DNA of 19,789 bases from UBA2330 sp035443185 (GCA_035443185.1 DAORRV010000067.1:1-19789); one strand, 5' to 3'. Shown: positions 1 to 7,567, counted from the first letter of the stretch. Translations and numbers: made by a program. Notes: a model not told the origin generated them from the letters alone.

Positions 1-343
1 ATATCCAACTCAAAACTTGCTTCGCAAATTTCTCAGACAAGGATATTTTATTTTTCAATTTCTCAAGAATTCTGAACGGCAATGTATTAAAGGCGGGATT
101 TTTAAAAGCAAAAAATTTTATTATTATTGGTGACGAAAATTAGAAAGGGAACTTTGAAGAATTTTATCTTATCACAATTTATGATAAGCTTATTTCATAA
201 ATCGTTAATTTATTTCAAAGCCTATTATAATATACTTTAAACTTTCCCAATATTTATAGAAATTCTATTCTATAAAAATGAATATGGGTTTACCTAAAAG
301 TCTACAAAACTCTGAATTTAAAAAATTAAATTTAAACTTCATT

Positions 344-370
344 GAGACTTAGAGACTTAGAGACTTAGAG
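344..370. repeat. Short tandem octamer repeat (GAGACTTA x3)
   Basis: The unit GAGACTTA occurs three times head to tail (344-351, 352-359, 360-367), followed by a partial GAG. It runs directly into TCTTTGAGGCA, and GACT-TAG-AGTC at 362-372 is an imperfect palindrome. The words resemble those in the repeats at 2025-2092 and 12505-12580, so this may be one member of a dispersed short repeat family. It lies about 50 bases upstream of the gene at 418. Confidence 0.7.
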
Positions 371-386
371 TCTTTGAGGCAATCTA

Positions 387-392
387 TATAAT
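387..392 (+). promoter_or_regulatory. Candidate -10 box (TATAAT)
   Basis: A perfect TATAAT lies 25 bases upstream of the ATG at 418. No convincing -35 hexamer is found 16-18 bases upstream, where the octamer repeat sits. A TAnnTTTG-type Bacteroidota box is also absent. In this AT-rich DNA a TATAAT match alone is weak evidence. Confidence 0.3.
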
Positions 393-417
393 AAGTACCG
401 ATAAAAATTTTCAATAA

Positions 418-1533
418 ATGGCAAATACCGAAAAGTATAAAGTAATATTGATCACAGGGCTTGGAGTTATATTGATAATACTTACTTTTATTTTTATAAA
501 TTACGATCCGGATAAAGTTGAACCTGAAAATTCATTAGAGAACAAAGCAGCTATTACTCCTGAAAAATTCAAAAAAGATATAGATTCAATTATTTATTCT
601 TTTGGAATAAAAGAAGAATGGAAGATCAAAGTACCTGAAAATAAAGTTAGTATCTCCGGAGATAAAGGTCTTATCCTTGCTCAGTCAATTCGTATTCCTG
701 TTGATATTCAGACCATTAATCTTAATCTGGATATAACAAACTATCTCGAAGAGAACGGATTCATTTCAAAGACATCGGAAGACCCGCGTTCAAAAGATAT
801 TTTAATAGAAATACTTCAAGTGAAGGATAGTTTGCAGACAGGATATGCCAAACTCAATTTTATTTACTCAAAGGACATTAGCCGGAATGTTTCTGAAACG
901 GCTATAGTACTGGACAGTATTGAATATATTGATTTTCAGAATGCAGAAAATATCATAAAGTCAGTTGAAAAATTTTCTGTTTTTTTACCAATTGGAAATG
1001 ATAAGGCAGATTATCAGTCTATGATAATAGATAACAGAAAAAATTATCTCTTGAAATTTTATATCGGAAGCAATGATGACATTACTTCAGATTTCAGAAC
1101 TGAGATGAAAGAAAATGTAATTAGACAAAAAGTCAGAACTGCAGCGGTAAATTTCCCGGGAGTCTCAGGTGTAGTACTTTATTATCCAAAAGGAATGAAA
1201 GAGTTTGCTGAAAAAATAAGTTCGGAATTTAAAAAAAATAATTTCACAGTCTTCAGCGATACATTATTTAAAGCAATAAAAACAGAAGAGAATAAGGTCA
1301 GCAAACTTTTTGAAGAGATAAAAAAGAATTCAGAAAAAGGAATAAAAGTCCAGTTCTATACTGTAAGTTTTTCTGAAAAGGATTTCAGGGAATTTGAAAA
1401 CAGGACAGAAGAATTAAAAAAGCCGGGCTATAAATTTATCAGCATCAATGAAGCTGTAAAGATGATCAGCGATCAGAATCCGGCATTAGACAAAGACACA
1501 TTATCTGTAAAAAATAATATAATATTAAAATGA
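418..1533 (+). CDS. Membrane-anchored divergent polysaccharide deacetylase-like protein, probably catalytically inactive
   Basis: The product has 371 residues, with one N-terminal membrane segment (about residues 8-28) and a long, presumably periplasmic part. The order of motifs resembles the divergent polysaccharide deacetylase family (DUF610, NodB-like fold). AIVLDSIE (162-169) sits where the family has AIVIDDxG. FSVFLPIG (186-193) matches the strand-2 region. FPGVSGVVLYYPKGM (246-260) aligns with the P-G-A-V-G-V-N-N-H-M-G-S segment. VFSDTLF (278-284) matches the FxDSxT segment. In each motif the metal-binding or catalytic residues are replaced: DD to DS, HLPME to FYIGS, HMGS to YYPKGM. I infer a pseudoenzyme with a binding or structural role in the envelope. 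The family assignment rests on pattern memory, not a search. The stop overlaps the start of tadA by 4 bases (ATGA), so the two are probably co-translated. Confidence 0.6.
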   Translation: MANTEKYKVILITGLGVILIILTFIFINYDPDKVEPENSLENKAAITPEKFKKDIDSIIYSFGIKEEWKIKVPENKVSISGDKGLILAQSIRIPVDIQTINLNLDITNYLEENGFISKTSEDPRSKDILIEILQVKDSLQTGYAKLNFIYSKDISRNVSETAIVLDSIEYIDFQNAENIIKSVEKFSVFLPIGNDKADYQSMIIDNRKNYLLKFYIGSNDDITSDFRTEMKENVIRQKVRTAAVNFPGVSGVVLYYPKGMKEFAEKISSEFKKNNFTVFSDTLFKAIKTEENKVSKLFEEIKKNSEKGIKVQFYTVSFSEKDFREFENRTEELKKPGYKFISINEAVKMISDQNPALDKDTLSVKNNIILK

Positions 1534-1979
1534 TCGGACACGACACATTTATGAACTACGCATACCGGGAAGCGGAGACGGCATATGAGGAACAGGAGAT
1601 ACCTGTCGGCTGCGTGATAGTTTTTCAAAATACGATAATTGCAAAAGCACATAATCAGATCGAGACGCTGAAAGATCCTACTGCACATGCGGAGATAATT
1701 GCGATCACTTCCGCAGCTGAATATCTGCAGTCAAAGCAGCTGGTGGGATGCAGTATGTATGTGACTCTTGAACCTTGTGCCATGTGCGCCGGAGCGATAG
1801 TACTATCAAAGATTGAGAATCTTTACTTCGGTGCATTTGATAATAAAAGCGGAGCCTGCGGAAGCGTGTTGAACATTACGAATAATAAACAGCTTAATCA
1901 TAATTGTAATGTGACAGGCGGGATTCTTGATGATAAGTGTCGGGAGATATTGAGGAGTTTTTTTGATGTGAAAAGGTGA
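1530..1979 (+). CDS. tadA: tRNA-specific adenosine deaminase TadA
   Basis: The 149-residue product is a cytidine/deoxycytidylate deaminase-fold enzyme that converts A34 to inosine in the anticodon of tRNA-Arg(ACG), allowing it to read CGN codons; it acts in the cytoplasm. The zinc site is complete: H53-A-E55, where E55 is the proton shuttle, and P82-C83-A-M-C86. The family's N-terminal EIPVGCV (residues 23-29) and the AHN segment near 40-42 are also present. The length is normal for the family. The ATG overlaps the preceding stop codon in an ATGA arrangement, with no separate ribosome binding site visible, which suggests translational coupling. A guanine deaminase is the main alternative, but the PCAMC context and length favour TadA. 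Confidence 0.9.
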   Translation: MIGHDTFMNYAYREAETAYEEQEIPVGCVIVFQNTIIAKAHNQIETLKDPTAHAEIIAITSAAEYLQSKQLVGCSMYVTLEPCAMCAGAIVLSKIENLYFGAFDNKSGACGSVLNITNNKQLNHNCNVTGGILDDKCREILRSFFDVKR

Positions 1980-1997
1980 ACAGTTATTCCCGGCAGA

Positions 1998-2212
1998 CAG
2001 CCTGTCCGAAAACAGTAAAACAACCTCTAAGGCTCGAAGACTCGAAGAGACAAACCTACAAAAGAATCTCCTTTGAGCATTCGAGTCTCCTATATAAGTT
2101 ATTTTAAAAACAGTAAAATTGATTCAAAATGACTTATTTCTTTCAAAATATTGGACTAGTCCAATCGGGATACTTAGAGTTGCCTTAAACTATTACGTTT
2201 TCGGACAGGCTG
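1998..2212. repeat. 215-bp segment bounded by a perfect 16-bp inverted repeat
   Basis: The ends are CAGCCTGTCCGAAAAC and its exact reverse complement. The interior holds a tandem CTCGAAGA pair (2033-2048), its partial inverse TTCGAGTC (2080-2087), and the 14-bp palindrome at 2151-2164. The size and terminal inverted repeats fit a miniature inverted-repeat element, but direct repeats outside the ends were not found. It could also be a long imperfect stem acting as a bidirectional transcription barrier between convergent genes. Confidence 0.5.
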
Positions 2213-2240
2213 GAGCATTCGAGAGTAAGCTAAAACAAGT

Positions 2241-2268
2241 AAAAAAAAAAATCGCCCGCGAGCGATTT
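2241..2268 (-). terminator. Rho-independent terminator downstream of rsmA
   Basis: On the minus strand AAATCGC (2268-2262) pairs with GCGATTT (2255-2249) around a 6-base loop, followed by an unbroken run of T (2250-2241). It lies about 130 bases past the rsmA stop, so it probably ends the acylase-rsmA transcript. No T tract follows on the plus strand, so it is not obviously bidirectional. Confidence 0.75.
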
Positions 2269-2399
2269 GTCTAAATTCAAGCAGAGTCTCACTGTTTTTT
2301 GTGTATTCTGCCCATGCCGTACTATTTGCCGGGGTTTCGGAAAGTCGCAGGAGATTCCGACGGTAAAAAAAATTCTCTTCGAGTTTTGGAGCCTTAGAG

Positions 2400-3239
2400 T
2401 TACTTTCTGCTTTCGTTGTCAAATATCTCTTTTTCAATATCTTCAGTCAGTTTCAGAAATTCATCTATCGAAAGACTTTCCGGTCTTCTGGTAAAATCAA
2501 AATCAATATTCTCCTGCGCAATTTCCTTTTCCATGAAAAAATCCTTAAGAGAATTTCTCATTGTCTTCCGTCTTTTACCAAAGCTTTTTTTAACTACTTT
2601 ACTAAGCAAAGCATAATTAATACAGGAGTGAATATTCTCAGGGAAGTCAAATTTTACAACTGAAGATGTTACGCGGGGTTTTGGAAAAAATACTTCCGGC
2701 GGGACATTAAATAAAATTTTTGGAATGGAATATAACTGGATCAGTACGGCAAGTATACCGTAATCTTTATTCCCGTGCGGAGAAGTCAGCCGCTTCGCCA
2801 CTTCTCTCTGCATCATTAAAACCGCTGTCGAGATCAAATTTCTGTTTTCAGTTAGAAGAAAAATTATTTCCGTTGTGATGTTGTATGGAATGTTACCAAT
2901 GATCTTTAGCCTGCCTTTATTTTTTCTTTTGGAAAAAATTTCTTCTGTAATATCAACTTTCAGAAAATCTTTATGAATGACAGTCATCTTATTTTCAAAC
3001 TTTTCAGAAAGTTCACCGGCAATTTGTCTGTCCAGCTCGACAGCAAAAAAATCATCTGTCAGATTTGCCAGATATTTCGTCAGCACACCTTGTCCCGGAC
3101 CGATCTCGACTACTGTATCATCAGGTTTTATATCAAGAGAGTTTACAATTTTCTTAGCAAGATTCTCATCAGTTAGAAAATTCTGACCAAGGAATTTCTT
3201 TGGTCTGTATTTCTCATATTTAGATTGGTTGGAAATCAT
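2400..3239 (-). CDS. rsmA: 16S rRNA dimethyladenosine transferase RsmA (KsgA)
   Basis: The 279-residue enzyme dimethylates two adjacent adenines in the 3'-terminal hairpin of 16S rRNA (A1518 and A1519 in E. coli numbering) using S-adenosylmethionine, late in small-subunit assembly. The family start KKFLGQNFLTD (14-24) is present. The SAM site EIGPGQG is at 45-51, with acidic residue E69 in AVELD and D91 in HKDF. The catalytic NIPYN motif is at 116-120, MMQREVA at 142-148 and PPEVFFPKPRV at 180-190. Length and motifs are standard. The ATG at 3239 is preceded by an A/T-rich leader without a Shine-Dalgarno sequence. It follows the acylase gene by 76 bases on the same strand; it may share that transcript or use its own promoter in the gap. 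Confidence 0.95.
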   Translation of the reverse strand: MISNQSKYEKYRPKKFLGQNFLTDENLAKKIVNSLDIKPDDTVVEIGPGQGVLTKYLANLTDDFFAVELDRQIAGELSEKFENKMTVIHKDFLKVDITEEIFSKRKNKGRLKIIGNIPYNITTEIIFLLTENRNLISTAVLMMQREVAKRLTSPHGNKDYGILAVLIQLYSIPKILFNVPPEVFFPKPRVTSSVVKFDFPENIHSCINYALLSKVVKKSFGKRRKTMRNSLKDFFMEKEIAQENIDFDFTRRPESLSIDEFLKLTEDIEKEIFDNESRK

Positions 3240-3281
3240 TGGAATTCAAAGTGTCAGTTTATTATGATGAAAAATTTTTCA

Positions 3282-3289
3282 CAAATATA
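3282..3289 (-). promoter_or_regulatory. Candidate -7 box TATATTTG upstream of rsmA
   Basis: TATATTTG on the minus strand matches the Bacteroidota TAnnTTTG -7 consensus, about 43 bases upstream of the rsmA start. A TTTG at the usual distance for the -33 element was not found; the nearest is only 12 bases away. It is a weak candidate for an internal promoter. Confidence 0.25.
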
Positions 3290-3315
3290 TTCAGATAATT
3301 TCAAATAAAATAAGA

Positions 3316-5835
3316 TCATTCTCCGGGTTCAAAGCTCAGCATCTTCAGATTATCTTTTTTCAGTTCAGCAAAATCTGTCGTTACTTTTTTATAATCTCCG
3401 TTAAGCCAGAGTCTTGCCTGATCGTTGTAGTTCCTGTTGATCGGCTGACCGGACTGACCTGTCGGTAATATAGACAGATAATTTTTTATAGAATTAAGAC
3501 TGGAGATCATTCTCATCGAAGGACCGAGATAGCTTTCGAATCTCTGATCAGCAAGAGCTTTTGAAAAACTGTATTCGAGATTATTTATGGTCGTACCGTT
3601 ACCGCCGATACTGAACGGACCTATGTTTAGCATGGAGCTGAATTCAGGAACAATCCCAAGCGGATGTTTCATATACACGTCATGCATCAATTCCCATCTC
3701 CAGCCCGCAGGATCATTACCGTATTTTGCAATGAGTGCAGATACAGCTTCATAGAAACTTCTTCTGATAATCTGTCTTTTGATGACATTATTTTCAAAAA
3801 GAAATGAAGATGTAAGCTTAAGAAGTTTTGAAGTATTCCTGACGGGGACATTTTTCAGATATAGATAATTTTCAAACAGATCACTGCCAAGTTCATTCTG
3901 ATAAAGATTTTTATAGAGCTGCACTTCGAACATTGCAAAGATACTTGCGCCTGTACTGGAAAGTCTGAATTCATAATCCCACTGTTTTAAAATATCCAGA
4001 TAAGATTTGATGTCAGGTGTAATGTCTGATGAATCACCGAAAGCTTCAAAAAGAAATTCGCAAAATTCTTTTGCCTGAATGCTGTACACATCCCGCTGAA
4101 TTTTTTTTGTTTCATCTTCATTGACCAGGGGAATACTTTTGATAAGTTCTTCAATGCGTTCAGCTCTGTATGGCGGTTCATAGAGATTAGAGATATAATA
4201 TTTGTAATCTTTTTTAGGTTTATTATTTGCAGTTACAATATATCCGGCTTCAGGATTTACAGATTCAGGCATTTCCTCAAACGGCACAAATCCGGTCCAG
4301 AGTGCTCCGGAATTTTGAGGAGTGTAAGGCGGATATTCACTTTCGGTAAAATTTCTTACGGGTATAAGACCTGCAGATCTGTAGCCGATATTTCCTGAAG
4401 TGTCGGCATATACAAAATTCAATGCAGGTGCACCAAAAGTTTTTAATGCATCTCTGAATTCATTCCAGTTGCCTGCATTGTTTAATTTATAAAAAGTTTC
4501 GATCTCATCACTGTATTCATAACCGGTCCATTTAAAAGTTAAAAATTCGTTTTCATTTTCTGTTTTAAAATTTTGTCTGTTTAAAAAGCCTGTTGTCCCA
4601 AGTTTCGAAACTACAGGTCCCAGTACAGTTGAGTAAACAGTAATTACATGTTCATCTTTTTCATCTTTGATCTTTATACTTTCAACAGTACTGTCGAGTC
4701 CGAAGGAAGTATTTCTATAGATGTATTTACTGCTGACGGATGAATCTCTTTTGAGAATATAAAAATCAGAATCATCGCACATCAGATTTGTCAGTCCCCA
4801 TGAGATCATGTCATTATGTCCGATAGCAATACCCGGTACTCCCGGTATAGAAAATCCGCAGATGCTGTTTTTATTTTGTTCATTAAATAAACTCACCTCA
4901 TACCATTTCGACGGTACCTGCAAAGCGAGATGAGGATCATTAGCTAGGATAGGTTTTCCTGTTTCTGTTTTACTTCCCGAAATGACCCATGAGTTGCTGC
5001 CGATATGTGTACCTTCCGTTCCGAAAAATTTTCTGAAATTTAATGAAGATTGGAAATAATTTTTTCCCAGTGCAGATATATCTCCATAATTTTTTGATTT
5101 AAACAAATCAGAAACAGGAGAGACTGTTGGTTTATTAACTGAATCAGTTTTGATCTTTGACTGGTCATCTTTTACTATGAACGGTGCATCTTCAGGATAA
5201 TCAGGAAAAAAATATTTTGCGTTTTCGACACCGAATTTTTTGACGATCTCTCCGAACATAACGTCGGTGTACCATGATAGGTTAAGCTCCCATGCCATGA
5301 GTTTTACAAGCATCAGGGAATGTTCAGGTTTCCACTGATCGGGTTTATAATTCAGAATATCAAACTCAAGCGGAAGCCGCGAGGAATTTTCATCAATAAA
5401 ATAATTTACGCCGGCGGAATATGAATTTAGAATTGATTTAGATTTGAAAGAAAGTTTGTCATATTGATAGCGTGAATTTTTATCTATGGCTAAGGTGCGG
5501 AAAAGAATATCATATTCGAGAACATTTTTTCCCATAATTTCCGAAAGTCTTCCTTCGGCTACTCTTCTGTAAAGATCCATCTGCCAGAGCCGGTCACGGG
5601 CATGCATGACACCGAGTGTAAAATACATGTCCTCTTCATTCTGTGCGTATATGTGCGGCACGCCGAGTTCGGTCGTATAGACATTTACATTTCCTGTAAT
5701 GCCTTTTACTTTAAAAGTCCCTGACTCATCATAGTAGGATTTTTTTGTAAGATTATTAAACAGTATTCCAATTGAGACAAGTACAATTATCAGGAGAATG
5801 ATAAAACCGAGAATATTTCTTAGGATCGGATTCAA
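3316..5835 (-). CDS. Penicillin acylase family protein (peptidase S45, Ntn hydrolase)
   Basis: The 839-residue precursor belongs to the N-terminal-nucleophile hydrolases that cleave amide bonds in acylated substrates such as penicillins, N-acyl-homoserine lactones or cyclic lipopeptides. A hydrophobic segment at about 7-27 anchors or exports it. The alpha-chain signature VMHARDRLWQMDLYRR is at 76-91. The self-cleavage site is HIGSNSW, which makes S280 the new N-terminal nucleophile of the beta chain. ANDPHLALQVPSKWYEVSL follows closely, then PGIAIGHNDMISWGLTN, both conserved in the family. Length is normal. The start is TTG at 5835; no ATG or GTG lies in frame before the upstream stop, and the resulting N-terminus is a good membrane segment. 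The substrate cannot be told from sequence. It lies just upstream of rsmA. Confidence 0.9.
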   Translation of the reverse strand: MNPILRNILGFIILLIIVLVSIGILFNNLTKKSYYDESGTFKVKGITGNVNVYTTELGVPHIYAQNEEDMYFTLGVMHARDRLWQMDLYRRVAEGRLSEIMGKNVLEYDILFRTLAIDKNSRYQYDKLSFKSKSILNSYSAGVNYFIDENSSRLPLEFDILNYKPDQWKPEHSLMLVKLMAWELNLSWYTDVMFGEIVKKFGVENAKYFFPDYPEDAPFIVKDDQSKIKTDSVNKPTVSPVSDLFKSKNYGDISALGKNYFQSSLNFRKFFGTEGTHIGSNSWVISGSKTETGKPILANDPHLALQVPSKWYEVSLFNEQNKNSICGFSIPGVPGIAIGHNDMISWGLTNLMCDDSDFYILKRDSSVSSKYIYRNTSFGLDSTVESIKIKDEKDEHVITVYSTVLGPVVSKLGTTGFLNRQNFKTENENEFLTFKWTGYEYSDEIETFYKLNNAGNWNEFRDALKTFGAPALNFVYADTSGNIGYRSAGLIPVRNFTESEYPPYTPQNSGALWTGFVPFEEMPESVNPEAGYIVTANNKPKKDYKYYISNLYEPPYRAERIEELIKSIPLVNEDETKKIQRDVYSIQAKEFCEFLFEAFGDSSDITPDIKSYLDILKQWDYEFRLSSTGASIFAMFEVQLYKNLYQNELGSDLFENYLYLKNVPVRNTSKLLKLTSSFLFENNVIKRQIIRRSFYEAVSALIAKYGNDPAGWRWELMHDVYMKHPLGIVPEFSSMLNIGPFSIGGNGTTINNLEYSFSKALADQRFESYLGPSMRMISSLNSIKNYLSILPTGQSGQPINRNYNDQARLWLNGDYKKVTTDFAELKKDNLKMLSFEPGE

Positions 5836-6211
5836 TGAACCGGATAAAAAATTTTGATTTAGTGAAAGGACAAATTACTCAAATAGGAATATTTATTATA
5901 GATAAAAATATTTGGGAATGGAGTTCGTAAATTGTAAATGTTGAGCCGCTGGTAAATTAACAATTAAAGCTCCTCCCCTTTTTTCAAAGGGGAGGTTGGG
6001 AGGAGTTATTAAAGCTATTTTTAATTTAATTGTACCGCTATAGAAAAAATAATAATCCACTTATGTAATACATTATAAAACATCTATAATAACAGTCGTT
6101 TTTTTATTCGGAAATTTTCCAAAGGTAATTAACTTAAAAAAACCTTTTCCTATTGAATCGAATATTATATTGATAAAAAAATCCATTAAGAATTATGAAC
6201 ACAGATCGTGT
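5836..6211. other. Spacer between acylase gene and czc operon
   Basis: No gene is visible in these 376 bases. They hold the upstream region of the acylase gene (minus strand, starting with TTG at 5835), the GC-rich hairpin element at 5972-6007 with its flanking direct repeats, and a small inverted repeat at 6197-6213 that overlaps the stop of the adaptor gene. The remainder is AT-rich. Confidence 0.6.
5963..6016. repeat. Palindromic GC-rich element flanked by 9-bp direct repeats
   Basis: CCTCCCCTTT (5972-5981) pairs perfectly with AAAGGGGAGG (5986-5995) over a 4-base loop, and GGGAGGAG (5998-6005) offers an alternative pairing with CTCCTCCC (5970-5977). The 36-base element 5972-6007 is bracketed by ATTAAAGCT at 5963-5971 and again at 6008-6016. 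Its GC content stands out from the AT-rich surroundings. The arrangement looks like a REP-like element inserted with a 9-bp target duplication. No T tract follows, so it is not a classical terminator. Confidence 0.7.
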
Positions 6212-6213
6212 TC
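6197..6213 (-). other. Small hairpin at the end of the czc operon
   Basis: GAACAC and GTGTTC form a perfect 6-bp stem with a 5-base loop that overlaps the TGA stop of the adaptor gene. No T tract follows immediately; the nearest T run on the minus strand is about 15 bases further. It could stabilise the 3' end or assist termination, but it is not a canonical terminator. Confidence 0.3.
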
Positions 6214-7567
6214 AATGATTATGCTCACCGAGTTCACCTTTTGACAGCTCAGACTTCAGATAAAATGTACCTTTGGAAACCACCTCATCACCTAAATTCA
6301 TTTCACTTACAGGAATTATTTCAACAAATGCCCCATCGGTTATTCCTGTATTTACAATGACTTTTTTAAATACAATCCCTGATTCCTCAGTGTGACCTTC
6401 GTTACTATGATCACTTTCTGTATGTTCTTTTTCACCGTCTGAATGTTCATGTTCATTATCTTTTTCGTGTTCATCATGTTCATCAATTACTTTTCTTTCA
6501 CCAGTTTTCAGAAATATATAATTGATCTCTCCTTCGGTTTCGATGGAAGAGACCGGTACAGACAATGCTTCTCCTCCGGTTACATAGATCTTTGCAGAAA
6601 CAAACATATAAGGATAGAGCTCCTGTGATCTGTTATTTATTACAACCCGCACCTTTACAGTCCTGTCTCTGTCATTAAAAATTTTATTTATAAATGAGAC
6701 CTTCCCTTCATAATTCTCATCAGGCTTTGAACCGGTTTCGATTACAACTTTCTGACCAACCTTCACATTACCAAGATCTTTTTCGAATATACTCAGATCT
6801 ACATAGACTGTGGAAGTATTTACAATCTGAAACATGTCAACCGAAGGCTCAATGTATTGACCAATAGTTACCATCCGCGCAACTATGTTTCCTGAGATCG
6901 GTGCGGTGACAGAATAGTTTCTCTGCAGGTCAGCGGTGGTGTCTGTATATATATTGTCGAATCTGTTTTTGGAAATTTTATAACCTGATAATTTTTCTTC
7001 AAGTGATCTGTAATTTGCAAGAGCTCTTTTGTAATTTGTTTCAATCTCTGCGAAATTCTTTTTTGATCCGATATTATCACTGCTTAATTTTCTTTGTCTG
7101 TCATATTCCTGCTTAGAATATTCGTATTCATTTTTTGCATTAATATAGTCAACCTGAACATTAATCAGATCAGGATTTTCAATTACAGCAAGAGTCTGAC
7201 CTGCACGAACATAAGAACCTTCCTTTACAAAAATTTTCTTTACCCTTCCGGATATTAAACTTCCGACCCTGGATTCATTATCCTGATCCATCATGATCTC
7301 ACCGTTTACTTTTATATATCCGTTTATATTTCTGGGTTCGAATTTTGAAAATTTTATATCCATCACTCTGATCTGATCCTCAGTTAATGACACCTCATCT
7401 TTATGTCCGGCATTTTCATCTTCATGATTTTCATGATCGTCCACTTTTTCAGATGAATTATTTTCATTACTGTTGCATCCCTGCATAGCTAAGATCAAGA
7501 TCATATTAAATGAAATCAAGATAGAGATACTTAAGACTTTCGATAATTTATTTTTTATAATATTCAT
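6212..7567 (-). CDS. czcB: Periplasmic adaptor lipoprotein of heavy-metal RND efflux pump (CzcB/CusB-like)
   Basis: The 451-residue protein is a membrane fusion protein that joins the inner-membrane pump to the outer-membrane channel. A signal peptide ends in AMQGC, with C31 the likely lipidated residue. The first lipoyl half-motif is VGSLISGRVKKIFVKEG (101-117), then a coiled-coil hairpin (about 135-200), and the second half-motif SVTAPISGNIVARMV (219-233). Beta-barrel and membrane-proximal domains follow. Three His-rich tracts stand out: H45/H48/H55 after the lipid anchor, a seven-His acidic insertion at 363-392 within the membrane-proximal domain, and EHNH at the C-terminus. Such tracts are common in Zn/Co/Cd adaptors and may bind metal. 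The ATG overlaps the stop of the upstream channel gene as ATGA (7564-7567), so translation is probably coupled. It is the last gene of the operon. Confidence 0.9.
   Translation of the reverse strand: MNIIKNKLSKVLSISILISFNMILILAMQGCNSNENNSSEKVDDHENHEDENAGHKDEVSLTEDQIRVMDIKFSKFEPRNINGYIKVNGEIMMDQDNESRVGSLISGRVKKIFVKEGSYVRAGQTLAVIENPDLINVQVDYINAKNEYEYSKQEYDRQRKLSSDNIGSKKNFAEIETNYKRALANYRSLEEKLSGYKISKNRFDNIYTDTTADLQRNYSVTAPISGNIVARMVTIGQYIEPSVDMFQIVNTSTVYVDLSIFEKDLGNVKVGQKVVIETGSKPDENYEGKVSFINKIFNDRDRTVKVRVVINNRSQELYPYMFVSAKIYVTGGEALSVPVSSIETEGEINYIFLKTGERKVIDEHDEHEKDNEHEHSDGEKEHTESDHSNEGHTEESGIVFKKVIVNTGITDGAFVEIIPVSEMNLGDEVVSKGTFYLKSELSKGELGEHNH

Larger units (their letters stand above)
1..417. 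other. Left intergenic region, possible gene edge unresolved
   Basis: No gene can be assigned with confidence. Two short frames are open at the left edge: a plus frame from position 3 to a TAG at 141-143, and a minus frame running off the edge below position 140. Both read plausibly as protein, so I cannot choose between them; either could be the end of a neighbouring gene or a decayed repeat. The rest is very AT-rich. Near the right end lies the octamer array at 344-370 and a TATAAT box at 387-392 before the gene at 418. Confidence 0.4.
1980..2399. repeat. Repeat-rich spacer between convergent tadA and rsmA
   Basis: The two flanking genes converge here and no credible gene lies between them. 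A perfect 16-bp inverted repeat, CAGCCTGTCCGAAAAC, is at 1998-2013 and, inverted, at 2197-2212. Just inside it, CAACcTCTAAG (about 2021-2031) is mirrored by CTTAGAGTTG (2173-2182). A 26-bp block at 2025-2050 recurs in inverted orientation at 2374-2399 with 24 of 26 bases identical. GAGCATTCGAG is directly repeated at 2075-2085 and 2213-2223. TTGGACTAGTCCAA at 2151-2164 is a perfect 14-bp palindrome. The layout resembles nested non-autonomous repeats (MITE- or REP-like). No transposase and no target-site duplication are visible. Confidence 0.75.

Noticed and set aside
344..370. Octamer array as a CRISPR
   Set aside because: Units of 8 bases without spacers and no cas genes; it is a simple tandem repeat.
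1998..2212. Insertion sequence with its own transposase
   Set aside because: The segment is only 215 bases and encodes no transposase; at most it is a non-autonomous element.
2174..2437. Minus-strand frame of 87 codons overlapping the end of rsmA
   Set aside because: It runs through the rsmA terminator hairpin, its poly-T tract and the inverted repeats, and begins inside rsmA in another frame. It has no recognisable family pattern.
5972..6007. GC-rich hairpin as a terminator of the czc operon or acylase gene
   Set aside because: No T tract follows on either strand, it lies over 200 bases past the operon end, and the 9-bp flanking repeats point to an inserted element.
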